The notes beneath the pieces are model-generated. The model made no database searches, was not told where the DNA came from, and saw nothing but the letters and a program-made list of their open reading frames with translations. The position numbers and the translations under genes were made by a program. From DUNY01 sp964520055 (GTDB taxonomy: Bacteria > Bacillota > Thermosediminibacteria > Thermosediminibacterales > Tepidanaerobacteraceae), in contig CAZFME010000005.1 in assembly GCA_964520055.1 (NCBI GenBank), positions 1 through 41,696 on the forward strand: DNA of 41,696 bases, read 5' to 3'. Of the stretch, positions 1 through 8,535 are shown piece after piece. Each line of letters begins with the position of its first letter. The first letter of the stretch is position 1.

Positions 1-24
1 ATAAATAAAAGGAGGAAGTGCGAA

Positions 25-1572
25 ATGCTTTTAAATTTTAAAAATGAGCCATTTACAGACTTTACATTGAAAGAAAACCAAACTGCCATGGGGGAAGCCT
101 TAAGCCAATTGGATAAGCAAAAAGGCAAACACTATTCATTGATAATCGGAGGTAAAAAAACAGATACCAAAGATAAAATTACCTCAATAAACCCCTCCAA
201 TGGCAGTGAGATTATCGGAACCGTAGCAAAAGCCGATAAAGATCTGGCTGAACAAGCAATGGCAGGAGCCCTCAAAGCTTTTGACAAATGGAAAAGGGTG
301 GAAGCTAAAGCAAGAGCAAACTACCTCTTTCAAATTGCTGCAAAGATGCGCCAACAAAAATATGAACTTTCGGCTCTCTTAATAGAAGAGGTAGGCAAGA
401 CATGGGTCGAAGCTGATGCCGATGTAGCTGAGGCTATAGACTTTCTGGAATATTACGGCAGTCAGATGCTAGAGTATGACAAAGGCATGCCGGTTAGCCC
501 GGTTCCCGGTGAAACAAATGAATGCAAATACATCCCATTAGGTGTAGGTATAGTAATTTCTCCGTGGAACTTTCCCTTAGCTATATTAACCGGAATGACA
601 GCTTCAAGTATCGTCACTGGCAACACAGTCATAATAAAACCGGCAAGCAATTCACCCATTATTGCAGCCAAGTTTATGGAAATTTTAGAAGAAGTGGATT
701 TACCTGCCGGAGTAGTAAACTATTTACCCGGTTCCGGAGACTTAGTGGGAGATTATCTAGTAAGACATCCCAAGACAAGATTCATCAACTTTACCGGTTC
801 AAAAGAAGTAGGCTTGAGGATCAATCGAATGGCAGCTGATTTTGCGCCAGGGCAGATTTGGATAAAGCGAGTCATAGCCGAATTAGGCGGCAAAAATGCC
901 ATTATTGTGGATAAAACTGCAGATTTAAATGCTGCAGCTCAAGGAATTGTAACTTCAGCCTTTGGCTTTCAAGGGCAGAAGTGCTCTGCTTGCTCCCGAG
1001 CTATAATTTTAGAAGATGTTTATGACGAAATCGTAGATAAAATAATTACATTAACACAAAAACTAAAAGTAGGCCCTGCACGAAATTATGATGTAGATGT
1101 AAGCCCGGTTATAGACAGTAAAGCTCTTAAAAACATATTAAACTATATTGAAATTGGCAAAACTGAAGGCAAGCTTCTGGTTGGAGGAGAACAAGTAGGT
1201 GAAAAAGGCTACTTTATTGCCCCTACGATTTTCGAAGGAGTAAATCCGAAAGCACGCATAGCTCAAGAAGAAATATTCGGGCCGGTTTTAGCCATTATTA
1301 AAGCCAAGGATTTCAATGAAGCCCTAGAAATAGCCAATGATACCGTTTATGGTCTGACCGGGTCAGTGTATTCCAAAGATAAAAATAACCTGGATATAGC
1401 TCGTAGAGAATTCCATGTAGGAAATCTGTATTTAAACAGAAAATGCACCGCAGCGTTGGTGGGAGGCCAGCCGTTTGGTGGCTTTAATCTATCCGGCACT
1501 GACTCTAAAGCCGGTGGTGCTGACTATCTGATGCTATTCTTACAGCCTAAAAGTATATCGGAAGAGATATAA
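25..1572 (+). CDS. rocA: 1-pyrroline-5-carboxylate (L-glutamate gamma-semialdehyde) dehydrogenase
   Basis: An NAD-dependent aldehyde dehydrogenase that oxidises L-glutamate gamma-semialdehyde (in equilibrium with pyrroline-5-carboxylate) to glutamate, the last step of proline and arginine catabolism, in the cytoplasm. The 515-residue length, the opening with NEPFTDF, and the ending with PFGGFNLSGTDSKAGGADYL match the RocA/PruA branch rather than generic aldehyde dehydrogenases. The catalytic Cys is near residue 320 in GQKCSACSR and the general base Glu is near residue 286 in ELGGK; ISPWNFP and FTGSKEVG form the cofactor site. The ATG follows an AAAGGAGG site by about nine bases. The promoter lies outside the window, and a structured RNA begins shortly downstream. 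No proline dehydrogenase is visible, so the source of the semialdehyde (proline, arginine or ornithine) is not shown here. Confidence 0.93.
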   Translation: MLLNFKNEPFTDFTLKENQTAMGEALSQLDKQKGKHYSLIIGGKKTDTKDKITSINPSNGSEIIGTVAKADKDLAEQAMAGALKAFDKWKRVEAKARANYLFQIAAKMRQQKYELSALLIEEVGKTWVEADADVAEAIDFLEYYGSQMLEYDKGMPVSPVPGETNECKYIPLGVGIVISPWNFPLAILTGMTASSIVTGNTVIIKPASNSPIIAAKFMEILEEVDLPAGVVNYLPGSGDLVGDYLVRHPKTRFINFTGSKEVGLRINRMAADFAPGQIWIKRVIAELGGKNAIIVDKTADLNAAAQGIVTSAFGFQGQKCSACSRAIILEDVYDEIVDKIITLTQKLKVGPARNYDVDVSPVIDSKALKNILNYIEIGKTEGKLLVGGEQVGEKGYFIAPTIFEGVNPKARIAQEEIFGPVLAIIKAKDFNEALEIANDTVYGLTGSVYSKDKNNLDIARREFHVGNLYLNRKCTAALVGGQPFGGFNLSGTDSKAGGADYLMLFLQPKSISEEI

Positions 1573-1604
1573 AACTAGCCAATACAACTATAAGAGCAAT
1601 TTAT

Positions 1605-1819
1605 GGGATAGGCGATAGGAAAGTATCATTCAAAATACATATAACCAACGCTAACTATAAATAATTTGGAATCGCCCTATGTGCCACGAGGAGACGACCC
1701 TGTGTTTAAGTTCGCTGTCAGAGCAGGTTGCCTGCCGTGGTATCATTGGAGCCCTTAGAGGCATAGGGGTTGGTTCTCTTATTCGGAATTAACAAGAGAA
1801 CTAACCCCTATGTTTTTTT
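1605..1819 (+). ncRNA. Candidate structured RNA (riboswitch-like or small RNA), family not recognised
   Basis: A stretch with heavy base-pairing potential and no reading frame. CCCTATG (1675-1681) can pair with CATAGGG (1762-1768), enclosing a second helix TGCCACG/CGTGGTA (1682-1688 with 1736-1742) and a tight hairpin GCAGG-TTG-CCTGC (1723-1735). The same CATAGGGG strand is also the 5' arm of a long intrinsic terminator, and CCCTAT can alternatively pair with an upstream ATAGGCGAT (1608-1616 with 1671-1680). The helices are therefore mutually exclusive, the logic of a terminator-switching riboswitch. A TATAAA at 1656-1661 could start a transcript near 1668, so the true 5' end is uncertain. 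The next gene, mtnP, starts 270 bases past the terminator. I could not match the sequence to SAM-I, SAH, T-box, TPP, c-di-GMP, 6S or SRP consensus motifs from memory. Confidence 0.5.
1762..1819 (+). terminator. Strong intrinsic terminator ending the structured RNA
   Basis: A 19-bp stem with a single G-U pair: arm 1762-1780 against arm AAGAGAACTAACCCCTATG (1794-1812), with a 13-base loop, followed by seven Ts (1813-1819). It is much longer than a typical terminator stem. Its 5' arm overlaps the strand that can instead close the upstream RNA helix. Confidence 0.88.
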
Positions 1820-2092
1820 ATTTCAAAAAAAATGCAAAGACACTACGGTAATTAATATCACTTACACGGTTAAAAGCAATCCAGTATTTTGTTAAGTTTT
1901 CGCATTTAATATTTTTTTGTGATAAAATTATATTTGTGAATGTTTATCTTCATGGTAATGAATAACATTTCTTATAAAAATTAGTTTATAATGCAAAGAG
2001 TTTTTGCGCAAAAAGCAAAGGCTTTCTTGGACTTGATATAAAAAACCTTTGTTCAAATAAAATATAATTAATAAGATGAGGAGGTTTTCTTA
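1820..2092 (+). promoter_or_regulatory. AT-rich non-coding stretch upstream of mtnP
   Basis: No gene is visible in this interval. A TATAAT at 1987-1992 is the best -10 match but its -35 region (about 1964-1969) is poor, and a second TATAAT lies at 2063-2068 without a well-spaced -35 box. A GAGGAGG ribosome site at 2078-2084 serves mtnP. The promoter assignment is tentative. Confidence 0.35.
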
Positions 2093-2896
2093 ATGGATAT
2101 TAAGGCTGATATTGGAATTTTTGGCGGTTCCGGGTTTTATTCTTTTTTGAATGATGTCAGGGAGGTGGCTGTGGAAACCCCTTATGGTCCCCCAAGTGAC
2201 AAGATAGCTTTGGCGGAGATGGATGATAAGACCGTGGCTTTTTTGCCCCGACATGGGAAGGATCATCGTCTTCCGCCACACATGATAAATTATCGGGCAA
2301 ATATATATGCCATGAAAAAGTTAGGTGTTACCAGAATATTGGGTCCCTGCGCAGCTGGCAGCTTGCAGCCACATGTAAAGCCCGGAGACTTTGTCATATG
2401 TGATCAGTTTGTTAACCGTACTTGGGGAAGAAAAGACACCTTTTATGATGGCCCTATTACAACTCATATAGGTGGTGCAGCGCCATACTGCTCCGAACTT
2501 CGGGAAATAGCCATAGAGTCGGCTCAAGCCAAAGGCCTGCCTGTGCATAAAAAGGGAACGATTGTAGTTATCCAAGGACCTCGGTTTTCTACGAAGGCTG
2601 AAAGTCGGGAATTTGCCGGTTACGGATGGGAAGTTATCAATATGACCCAATATCCGGAAGTGGTGCTGGCCCGAGAAATGGAGATTTGCTATGCTAACAT
2701 TTCACTTATTACAGACTATGATGCAGGTCTAGAAGATAATCCCGATATTGAACCGGTAAGCCACGAGGCGGTTCTCAAGGTCTTCAATGAAAATATTGAA
2801 CATCTGAAGGGCTTGCTTTTTGATATCATCAGTAAGATTCCAAAAGAGAGGAAAAGCTGTAGGTGCAGTAAAGAACTAAAAAGCGCTCGAGGCTAG
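2093..2896 (+). CDS. mtnP: S-methyl-5'-thioadenosine (or thioinosine) phosphorylase
   Basis: Phosphorolysis of 5'-methylthioadenosine to adenine and 5-methylthioribose-1-phosphate, recycling the by-product of polyamine and other SAM-dependent reactions. The 267-residue protein has the PNP/MTAP phosphorylase fold signatures: GIFGGSGFY at the start, the phosphate-binding LPRHGKDHRLPPH near residues 52-64, GPCAAGSL near 85-92, FYDGP, and the base and ribose pocket INMTQYPEVVLAREMEICY near residues 183-201. Length agrees with the family. The start follows GAGGAGG with normal spacing. It sits two genes upstream of metK, which fits SAM-cycle metabolism. Adenosine versus inosine preference cannot be read with certainty, so thioinosine phosphorylase or a broader purine nucleoside phosphorylase remains possible. 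Confidence 0.87.
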   Translation: MDIKADIGIFGGSGFYSFLNDVREVAVETPYGPPSDKIALAEMDDKTVAFLPRHGKDHRLPPHMINYRANIYAMKKLGVTRILGPCAAGSLQPHVKPGDFVICDQFVNRTWGRKDTFYDGPITTHIGGAAPYCSELREIAIESAQAKGLPVHKKGTIVVIQGPRFSTKAESREFAGYGWEVINMTQYPEVVLAREMEICYANISLITDYDAGLEDNPDIEPVSHEAVLKVFNENIEHLKGLLFDIISKIPKERKSCRCSKELKSARG

Positions 2897-2928
2897 ATCG
2901 ACTTTGCTAAGTTGAGTTTAAAGCGACA

Positions 2929-2957
2929 TTGCGAAAAAGAGTTTATTATAATATAAT
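2929..2957 (+). promoter_or_regulatory. Sigma-A type promoter upstream of the HEAT-like gene
   Basis: TTGCGA (2929-2934), a 17-base spacer and TATAAT (2952-2957), with the start codon of the next gene 40 bases downstream. It probably drives the HEAT-like gene and metK, which follow with short spacing. Confidence 0.6.
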
Positions 2958-2996
2958 ATACGGAGTGAATGTTATAGCTACAGAAAGGAGCGGGCA

Positions 2997-4580
2997 ATGC
3001 AGAAGAGAATTCGGGAAAAAGCCCCTAAAGTCGATTACCGACTTTTATATAAAAAACAAATATTAGACTATCTGGAGTCTTTAAAAGATAAAGAACAGAC
3101 AATATGGCAAATGGATGAATCCATGAAAAGGCTTTTTCGCATTGGAGAACAGGTAGTGCCCGTTTGTCTGTCAAAACTCAGGCAAAACGACGAAGAACTG
3201 GCTCCTATCTTATGTTATGCATTGGAATTTGCCAATGACTATAGTGTAGTTGAACCGCTAATGGATATATTAATTATGCCTAACGTTTCTGATCGGATAA
3301 AAGCACGAATACTGGCGGTACTCACCCATTACGGAATAGATGCGGGAGAACTTCCACTTGAAATAATAATGAAAGACTTTGACAAAATGGCATCTGATTC
3401 AATGGTAGAAATGCTGGAAGATATAGAAAGCGATCCTTTTTTAATTCCTTACATTCTTGATGACTTAGATGAATTTACCTTGGAAATGAAGCTGGCATAC
3501 CTAAAAGATTTAGGAGCACAGAAAGACGAAAGGTCTATTTTACTGCTAGAAATACTTGCATCAATCGATGATCCTCCGGTGGCTTATGAAGCAATAAAAG
3601 CTTTGGGGCAAATCAAATCCGGTAAAGCCTTGTATGTTTTATTTAAATTGGCAACCAAAGCCGTCGATGAAGATATACAAAAACTTGCTCATCGTGAGTC
3701 CCAAAGGTTGAAATTTAACGGTGTGTCCATGGAATTTTTCGAACCTTGGGAAAAGCTTCGGAACCCGACAAAAGTATTTATTTCTTCCATTGACGGCACA
3801 GGCAGTAGGGTATTGTGGATGGCATGGAAAAACCCTTTTAAAAGTCGAAAGCTTAGCTTTATGAATTTACTTATAAGTACTGACATGGGGGTTAAAGACT
3901 GTTGGGGAGTTCCCCATATAACTACACGGGAATTCAACGCTTCGGTCAAAGAATATTCAAAAACAACGGTTGTAACAAAATGTGACTTAGATTATGCTAT
4001 TACATTGTTAGGTGACGCACTGTTTCTTAATAAAACAAGAGATAACCCTTTTCCCTATCAGTTTTATTTTTGGAAACACTTATTGGAAAAAAATTGTCAT
4101 ATAAATTGCGAATCTTACTTTCCGCAATTTGCAGCTTATGATTTGGAGTCCATTGGAAAAGATGAAGAATTTTATAAAAACACCTTTGATTTATTTAACC
4201 ATAATTTTTTTAATGATTGGTTCATAGCACAGCCACGGGTCTATGATTATGCCGAAGAAAACAAGTCCAGAAAGGGATATTTAATTAAAAAGATGACATA
4301 TCAAAAAGCTGAAAAGCTTTTTTCGAAATTCACTGAAGAGCTTATTGAACCAAATGCAGACAAGATAAAGAGGATGTTGGAATTTTCTGCGGATTTTCTA
4401 GATAAAGCCGGGCAGACGGAACTAGCCAAAACCACCCTGTGTGCCTTTTTGCATATGAATATAAAACCCTTATATTATCACCCTTTTATTCAGAGGATGG
4501 TCATCGAAAGTATCAAAGTAGCTCTTAATAACATGAAAAACGGCTTTGACATGCGGGTAAACCCCAGTGATTTCGAATAA
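2997..4580 (+). CDS. Uncharacterised HEAT-repeat-like protein
   Basis: A 527-residue soluble protein of unknown function. Roughly residues 30-240 are a run of helical pairs rich in Leu, Ile and acidic residues, with a phrase typical of HEAT/PBS-lyase-like repeats (PPVAYEAIKALGQIKSGKALYVLFKLA near 190-220, split here only for description). The central part, about residues 240-340, contains a less helical domain with many aromatic residues, and the C-terminus is again helical. No signal peptide or membrane segment is seen. The ATG is preceded by AAAGGAG and a good promoter. It is 35 bases upstream of metK and likely cotranscribed with it, which is the only clue to function. I do not recognise the full-length family. 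Confidence 0.75.
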   Translation: MQKRIREKAPKVDYRLLYKKQILDYLESLKDKEQTIWQMDESMKRLFRIGEQVVPVCLSKLRQNDEELAPILCYALEFANDYSVVEPLMDILIMPNVSDRIKARILAVLTHYGIDAGELPLEIIMKDFDKMASDSMVEMLEDIESDPFLIPYILDDLDEFTLEMKLAYLKDLGAQKDERSILLLEILASIDDPPVAYEAIKALGQIKSGKALYVLFKLATKAVDEDIQKLAHRESQRLKFNGVSMEFFEPWEKLRNPTKVFISSIDGTGSRVLWMAWKNPFKSRKLSFMNLLISTDMGVKDCWGVPHITTREFNASVKEYSKTTVVTKCDLDYAITLLGDALFLNKTRDNPFPYQFYFWKHLLEKNCHINCESYFPQFAAYDLESIGKDEEFYKNTFDLFNHNFFNDWFIAQPRVYDYAEENKSRKGYLIKKMTYQKAEKLFSKFTEELIEPNADKIKRMLEFSADFLDKAGQTELAKTTLCAFLHMNIKPLYYHPFIQRMVIESIKVALNNMKNGFDMRVNPSDFE

Positions 4581-4615
4581 TTAACAGTCATAGAGCATAA
4601 AAGAGGAGGTACAAA

Positions 4616-5786
4616 ATGGGGAAAAACTTTCTATTTACTTCGGAGTCAGTCACGGAAGGTCATCCTGACAAAATATGCGATCAAGTAGCCGATGCTATAC
4701 TTGACTCCATTTTAGACAAAGATCCCGTGGCGAGAGTTGCTTGTGAAGTAGCTGTCACTACAGGTCTGGTGCTGGTTATGGGTGAAATTACCACCGATTG
4801 TTATGTGGATATTCCCAACATTACCCGAGAGACAATAAGAGAAATAGGGTATACCNNNNNNNNNNTGTGATACCTGTGCTGTAGTTACAAGTATTAATGA
4901 ACAATCACCGGATATAGCAATGGGGGTAAACCATGCTTATGAAATGAGGCAAGGTATGGATACCATTGATGAAGTAGATAAGGTTGGTGCCGGCGATCAA
5001 GGTATGATGTTTGGCTATGCCGTAAACGAAACACCCGAACTCATGCCCATGCCAATTTCCCTTGCCCACAAACTGGCAAAAAAATTGGCAGATGTCAGAA
5101 AAAACCGTGTGCTTCCGTTTTTAAGACCGGACGGAAAAACGCAGGTAACAGTTCAGTATGAGGATTCAAAACCCGTAAGAGTGGACAAGATCGTGGTTTC
5201 AGCCCAACATAAGGCCTCTGTGGAAATGTTGACTTTGAAAGAAGGTATTACGGAAGAAGTTATTAAAAAAATTATTCCGGAACATCTCATTGATAAAAAT
5301 ACGCAAATTTATGTAAATCCCACAGGTCGGTTTGTGGTAGGTGGACCACATGGCGATTCGGGTGTGACAGGTCGCAAGATCATAGTTGATACTTATGGCG
5401 GTTTCGGGCGACATGGTGGAGGTGCCCTATCTGGTAAAGATCCCACGAAAGTAGATCGCTCCGCTGCTTATGCAGCAAGGTATGTAGCTAAGAATATTGT
5501 TGCAGCGGGTCTTGCATCCAGATGTGAGGTTCAGCTGGCATATGCCATAGGGGTATCTAGGCCGGTTTCTATAATGGTGGACACTTTTGACACCGGTATT
5601 TTAAATGATAAAGAAATAGAAAAACTTATAACGGACAATTTCGATCTTCGTCCCGGTGCAATTATACGGGATCTAGATCTCAGAAGACCGATGTATAGGC
5701 AGGTAGCTGCTTACGGACACTTTGGGCGGGAGGAATTAGCACTGCCTTGGGAGAGAGTCGACAAAACACAGGTATTGAGAAATTAA
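4616..5786 (+). CDS. metK: S-adenosylmethionine synthetase (interrupted by an assembly gap)
   Basis: Makes S-adenosylmethionine from methionine and ATP. The N-terminal part (4616-4855) carries FTSESVTEGHPDKICDQ, and the rest, from 4866 in a different frame, carries GAGDQGMMFGYA, GGPHGDSGVTGRKIIVDTYGG, KVDRSAAYAARY and the ending FGREELALPWE, all canonical MetK motifs. Ten Ns at 4856-4865 fall between GYT and CDTCAV. In MetK proteins about seven residues (the RAKYGFD-like stretch) belong there, or 21 bases, so the Ns are a placeholder rather than a true length and the apparent frameshift is artificial. The reconstructed protein would be about 393 residues, normal for the family. The start follows GAGGAGG. 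A terminator follows directly. Confidence 0.95.
4856..4865. other. Assembly gap (ten Ns) inside metK
   Basis: Ten ambiguous bases. Comparison with the expected MetK protein suggests the real gap is about 21 bases, so the frame change across it should not be read as a mutation. Confidence 0.9.
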
Positions 5787-5790
5787 GTTT

Positions 5791-5815
5791 GCAGCCTTTA
5801 GTGGGCTGCTTTTTA
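5791..5815 (+). terminator. Intrinsic terminator after metK
   Basis: GCAGCC (5791-5796) pairs with GGCTGC (5804-5809) around a seven-base loop and is followed by TTTTTA. It starts four bases after the metK stop codon. Confidence 0.85.
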
Positions 5816-5947
5816 TTTCTAGCAGTCATAAAAAACAAAAAGGTAAAACCAGCGGCGAAACTGTTATTTTGTGTAAAAAAGAAGGGAAATTTGCCGGTTA
5901 TATAGAATACATGAGTAATATTGAATTAAAGTAAGCGAGGGTTTTTT

Positions 5948-7114
5948 ATGAATAAAGCTCGTATGGATATAGAGTATCTGGACGAAGTGATAAATTCCAC
6001 TATTGATGCAATAGAAAAAGGGCAAAAAGAGATTTTCAACATATTCGAGCATTCCAAACAGGAATGTGAGCGTATTGAGAAGGAACTTGAGGAATTGAAA
6101 GTTCGGGTTAAAGCTACGATAGACCGGGTTGATAATCTTGTTAGGCTTGAAAAATCTGCTAAGTTTAAGCTAATGATGGTAAGTCGAGATTTTGAAAAAC
6201 ACTCTGAGGAAGATATAAAAGCTGCTTATGAAGAAGCTAAAGATATACAGATAAGACTTTCTTTGGAACGTCAAATAGAGATTCAGCTCAGAGAAAAGCG
6301 AGATGATCTGGAGCGAAATCTAAAGAGCATGCTTAGTATATTGAATCAATCGGAGCATTTGATGATGCAGTTAGGTGTGGCTTTGGGCTTTTTGAAAGGT
6401 AATCTGGAGGATGTCTCAGGACATATTTCAGATATCAGTGAAAGACGTAACCTTGCCGCTCAAATCATAAAAGCCCAAGAAGAGGAACGACGGCGTGTGG
6501 CTCGAGATATTCATGACGGTCCTGCTCAGACACTGGCCAACATAGTTATTCAAACAGAGATTTGCGAGAGGCTTCTGGAAAGAGATTTGAATGAGGCCAA
6601 AAAGGAGCTTAAAGAACTCAAAAATATTGTGCGATTATCCTTACAAGAATTGAGAAATATTATATTTAACTTAAGACCATCGTCCCTGGACGACCTTGGC
6701 CTTCGAGCGGTGACAAAGCGGTATTGTGAGGAATTTCAGGAAGAAACCGGTATAAAAACGGATTTCCGTATTTTTGGGGATAAAACTAGACTTAATTCTG
6801 ATATCGAAGTAACTCTTTTTAGAGTAATTCAGGAAGCTCTTACAAATGTGAGAAAACATTCAAAAGCAAAAAGCTGTGTTGTAAAATTAGAGTTTGGCAA
6901 TGGGATGGTGAATTTAGTTGTAATAGATGACGGTGTTGGTTTTGAAATATATGCGAAAGATGGCAAATGTACAGAAGAACATTTTGGTATTATGACCATA
7001 AAAGAAAGGGTTGCCCTTGTAGACGGCTCTTTTAACATTGAATCAGAGCCGGGCCAAGGGACGAAAATATTTACAAGTATTCCCTTTACTCATCGCTCGG
7101 AAAGGAGGATTTAG
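5948..7114 (+). CDS. degS: DegS-type sensor histidine kinase
   Basis: A cytoplasmic sensor kinase of the HisKA_3 (NarX/DegS) class. The first 150 or so residues are a coiled-coil-rich DegS sensor domain with no membrane helix (the DEVINSTIDAIEKGQKEIFNI type opening). The phospho-accepting His is in EEERRRVARDIHDGPAQ near residue 193, followed by the HATPase domain with NVRKHSKA and DDGVGF. At 388 residues it matches Bacillus DegS in length and architecture. It is followed by a DegU-type response regulator 2 bases after its stop, so the two form one operon. In Bacillus this pair controls secreted enzymes, motility and competence; targets here are not shown. Confidence 0.9.
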   Translation: MNKARMDIEYLDEVINSTIDAIEKGQKEIFNIFEHSKQECERIEKELEELKVRVKATIDRVDNLVRLEKSAKFKLMMVSRDFEKHSEEDIKAAYEEAKDIQIRLSLERQIEIQLREKRDDLERNLKSMLSILNQSEHLMMQLGVALGFLKGNLEDVSGHISDISERRNLAAQIIKAQEEERRRVARDIHDGPAQTLANIVIQTEICERLLERDLNEAKKELKELKNIVRLSLQELRNIIFNLRPSSLDDLGLRAVTKRYCEEFQEETGIKTDFRIFGDKTRLNSDIEVTLFRVIQEALTNVRKHSKAKSCVVKLEFGNGMVNLVVIDDGVGFEIYAKDGKCTEEHFGIMTIKERVALVDGSFNIESEPGQGTKIFTSIPFTHRSERRI

Positions 7115-7116
7115 TT

Positions 7117-7764
7117 TTGGGGATAATTACTGTGGTACTTGCCGATGATCATATACTTATGAGAAAAGGCCTCAGGAAAATCCTGGAGATGGAAGAGGAC
7201 ATTGAGGTTATAGGTGAAGCTGATGATGGGAGTGAAGCCATCGAGCAGGTCCTTGATAAAAAGCCTCAAGTTCTTCTTCTAGACATAAACATGCCAAGAA
7301 TGAACGGTATTGAGGTGACGAAAACTCTAAAAAAGAAAGGTGTCGATACACAAATAGTAATCCTGACGGTGTACGATGATAGAGAGTATCTCCTGGAACT
7401 TATTAAACTTGGAATATCAGGATATGTGTTAAAAGATATAGAGCCCCAAGGCCTCATTGAAGCAGTTAGAAGTGCAAATCGGGGCGAAACTTACATACAA
7501 CCTAATTTAACACGGGCATTAGTGGCTGAATATAATCGACTGACACAGCCTGTACCCGGTCATGGTGTAAGAAAAAATCTTACGGTTAGGGAAAAAGAGG
7601 TCTTAGCACATATCGCTGAAGGTATGAGCAATGGAGAAATTTCCCATAAATTAGGCATCAGTGAAAAAACCGTTAAAAATCATGTAAGCAGCATATTGCG
7701 TAAACTCAACTTGATGGACCGAACTCAGGCAGCAGTTTTTGCGATTAGAAACAAACTTGTCTAG
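7117..7764 (+). CDS. degU: DegU-type NarL/FixJ family response regulator
   Basis: Partner regulator of the preceding kinase. Residues 1-120 are a receiver domain with the acidic pocket in LADDH, the phosphorylation Asp near residue 55 in LLLDINMPRMNG, the switch Thr in ILTVYDD and the conserved Lys in YVLKD. Residues about 150-215 are a LuxR-type helix-turn-helix (LTVREKEVLAHIAEGMSNGEI, then GISEKTVKNHVSSILRKL). It starts at TTG, eight bases after an AAAGGAGG site that lies within the end of the kinase gene. The DegU name rests on pairing with a DegS-like kinase; the target genes are unknown. Confidence 0.85.
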   Translation: MGIITVVLADDHILMRKGLRKILEMEEDIEVIGEADDGSEAIEQVLDKKPQVLLLDINMPRMNGIEVTKTLKKKGVDTQIVILTVYDDREYLLELIKLGISGYVLKDIEPQGLIEAVRSANRGETYIQPNLTRALVAEYNRLTQPVPGHGVRKNLTVREKEVLAHIAEGMSNGEISHKLGISEKTVKNHVSSILRKLNLMDRTQAAVFAIRNKLV

Positions 7765-7833
7765 TCACAAATTCATATCTCCCTGAATAACATATATTTA
7801 AAGTGTGTCAAGCAGATAAGGGGGATATGATTG

Positions 7834-8313
7834 ATGCAAGATGTTTTGTTATCCAACGGAACAATACTTATATTAATGACGATTATCGTCATTATTGGTA
7901 TTATATATTGTTATTGCAGGGAAAGTCTGTCGTATTATGCTGATGAAAGAAGTCCGGAGCTGGAAGTTATTATCTTTATGAAAAACGCTCAAAATGAAGT
8001 AGAAGGTATTGTGAGAGATTATTACAAGAAAGAAGTTAAACCGAGAGAACTGTGGATAGTTGACTGTGGTTCCCGGGATCAAACCACGCAAATATTGCAA
8101 AGACTATCACGGCAATTTTTGGAGCTAAGACTGCTTTTTTTATCCGACATGCCATTTGCAATATGCGTTCAAGAGGCTTTAAAGCTCATAAATGCACCGG
8201 CTTTGCTACTTATAAACGGCACAAATTTAAGATGCAAAGATGTTCTGGAATTGACAAATTTATTACATGCCAAGAAAAATGTTGCAATAGGTCTAAAATC
8301 CTATAAAAAATAG
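7834..8313 (+). CDS. Small membrane-anchored glycosyltransferase-2-like protein
   Basis: About 159 residues. One N-terminal membrane helix (ILILMTIIVIIGIIYCYC, roughly residues 11-28) is followed by a short cytoplasmic domain with the first half of a family-2 glycosyltransferase nucleotide-binding fold: VIIFMKNAQNEVEGIVRDYY, then WIVDCGSRDQTTQIL, which matches the usual VDDGSxDxT segment but with C-G-S in place of D-G-S. The C-terminal acceptor half and the DxD metal motif are missing, so catalytic activity is doubtful. Similar short proteins occur in clostridia with no assigned role. The ATG at 7834 is preferred over TTG 7831 because of spacing from AAGGGGG. It is separated from the regulator by 69 bases and followed by a terminator. 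Confidence 0.6.
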   Translation: MQDVLLSNGTILILMTIIVIIGIIYCYCRESLSYYADERSPELEVIIFMKNAQNEVEGIVRDYYKKEVKPRELWIVDCGSRDQTTQILQRLSRQFLELRLLFLSDMPFAICVQEALKLINAPALLLINGTNLRCKDVLELTNLLHAKKNVAIGLKSYKK

Positions 8314-8433
8314 GACAACCGAGTTATACCAAATTTTACTATTTTGTCGTATAATAATATCTGTAAAGCCCTATTTCTTCTTAAATGATTTACCCCTTAG
8401 TTCTTTTTTTAAGCCCCCCTTTCTTTCGCGGTT

Positions 8434-8461
8434 AGACCCTGAAAGTAGGGGTCTTTTTTTA
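8434..8461 (+). terminator. Intrinsic terminator
   Basis: AGACCCT (8434-8440) pairs with AGGGGTCT (8447-8454) with one bulged G, followed by seven or more Ts. It isolates the diguanylate cyclase gene from the small glycosyltransferase-like gene. Confidence 0.82.
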
Positions 8462-8535
8462 TTTCAATGAAATAAAAGGAAATATTATTTTTGTGTAGAA
8501 CTATATATAAAAGTTGACACATGGGGGCTTAATAA

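Noticed and set aside
1671..1819. 6S RNA or another known RNA family at this locus
   Set aside because: A GCCTGC segment recalls the 3' side of 6S RNA, but the long closing stem and central bubble of a roughly 180-base 6S RNA cannot be drawn. SRP, T-box, SAM, SAH and TPP core motifs are also absent, so I left the family open.
4616..5786. metK as a pseudogene or two genes
   Set aside because: The break coincides exactly with ten Ns, and the protein on both sides is fully conserved.
8514..8519. TTGACA as a -35 box for the diguanylate cyclase gene
   Set aside because: It is only 17 bases before the start codon, leaving no room for a -10 box and leader.
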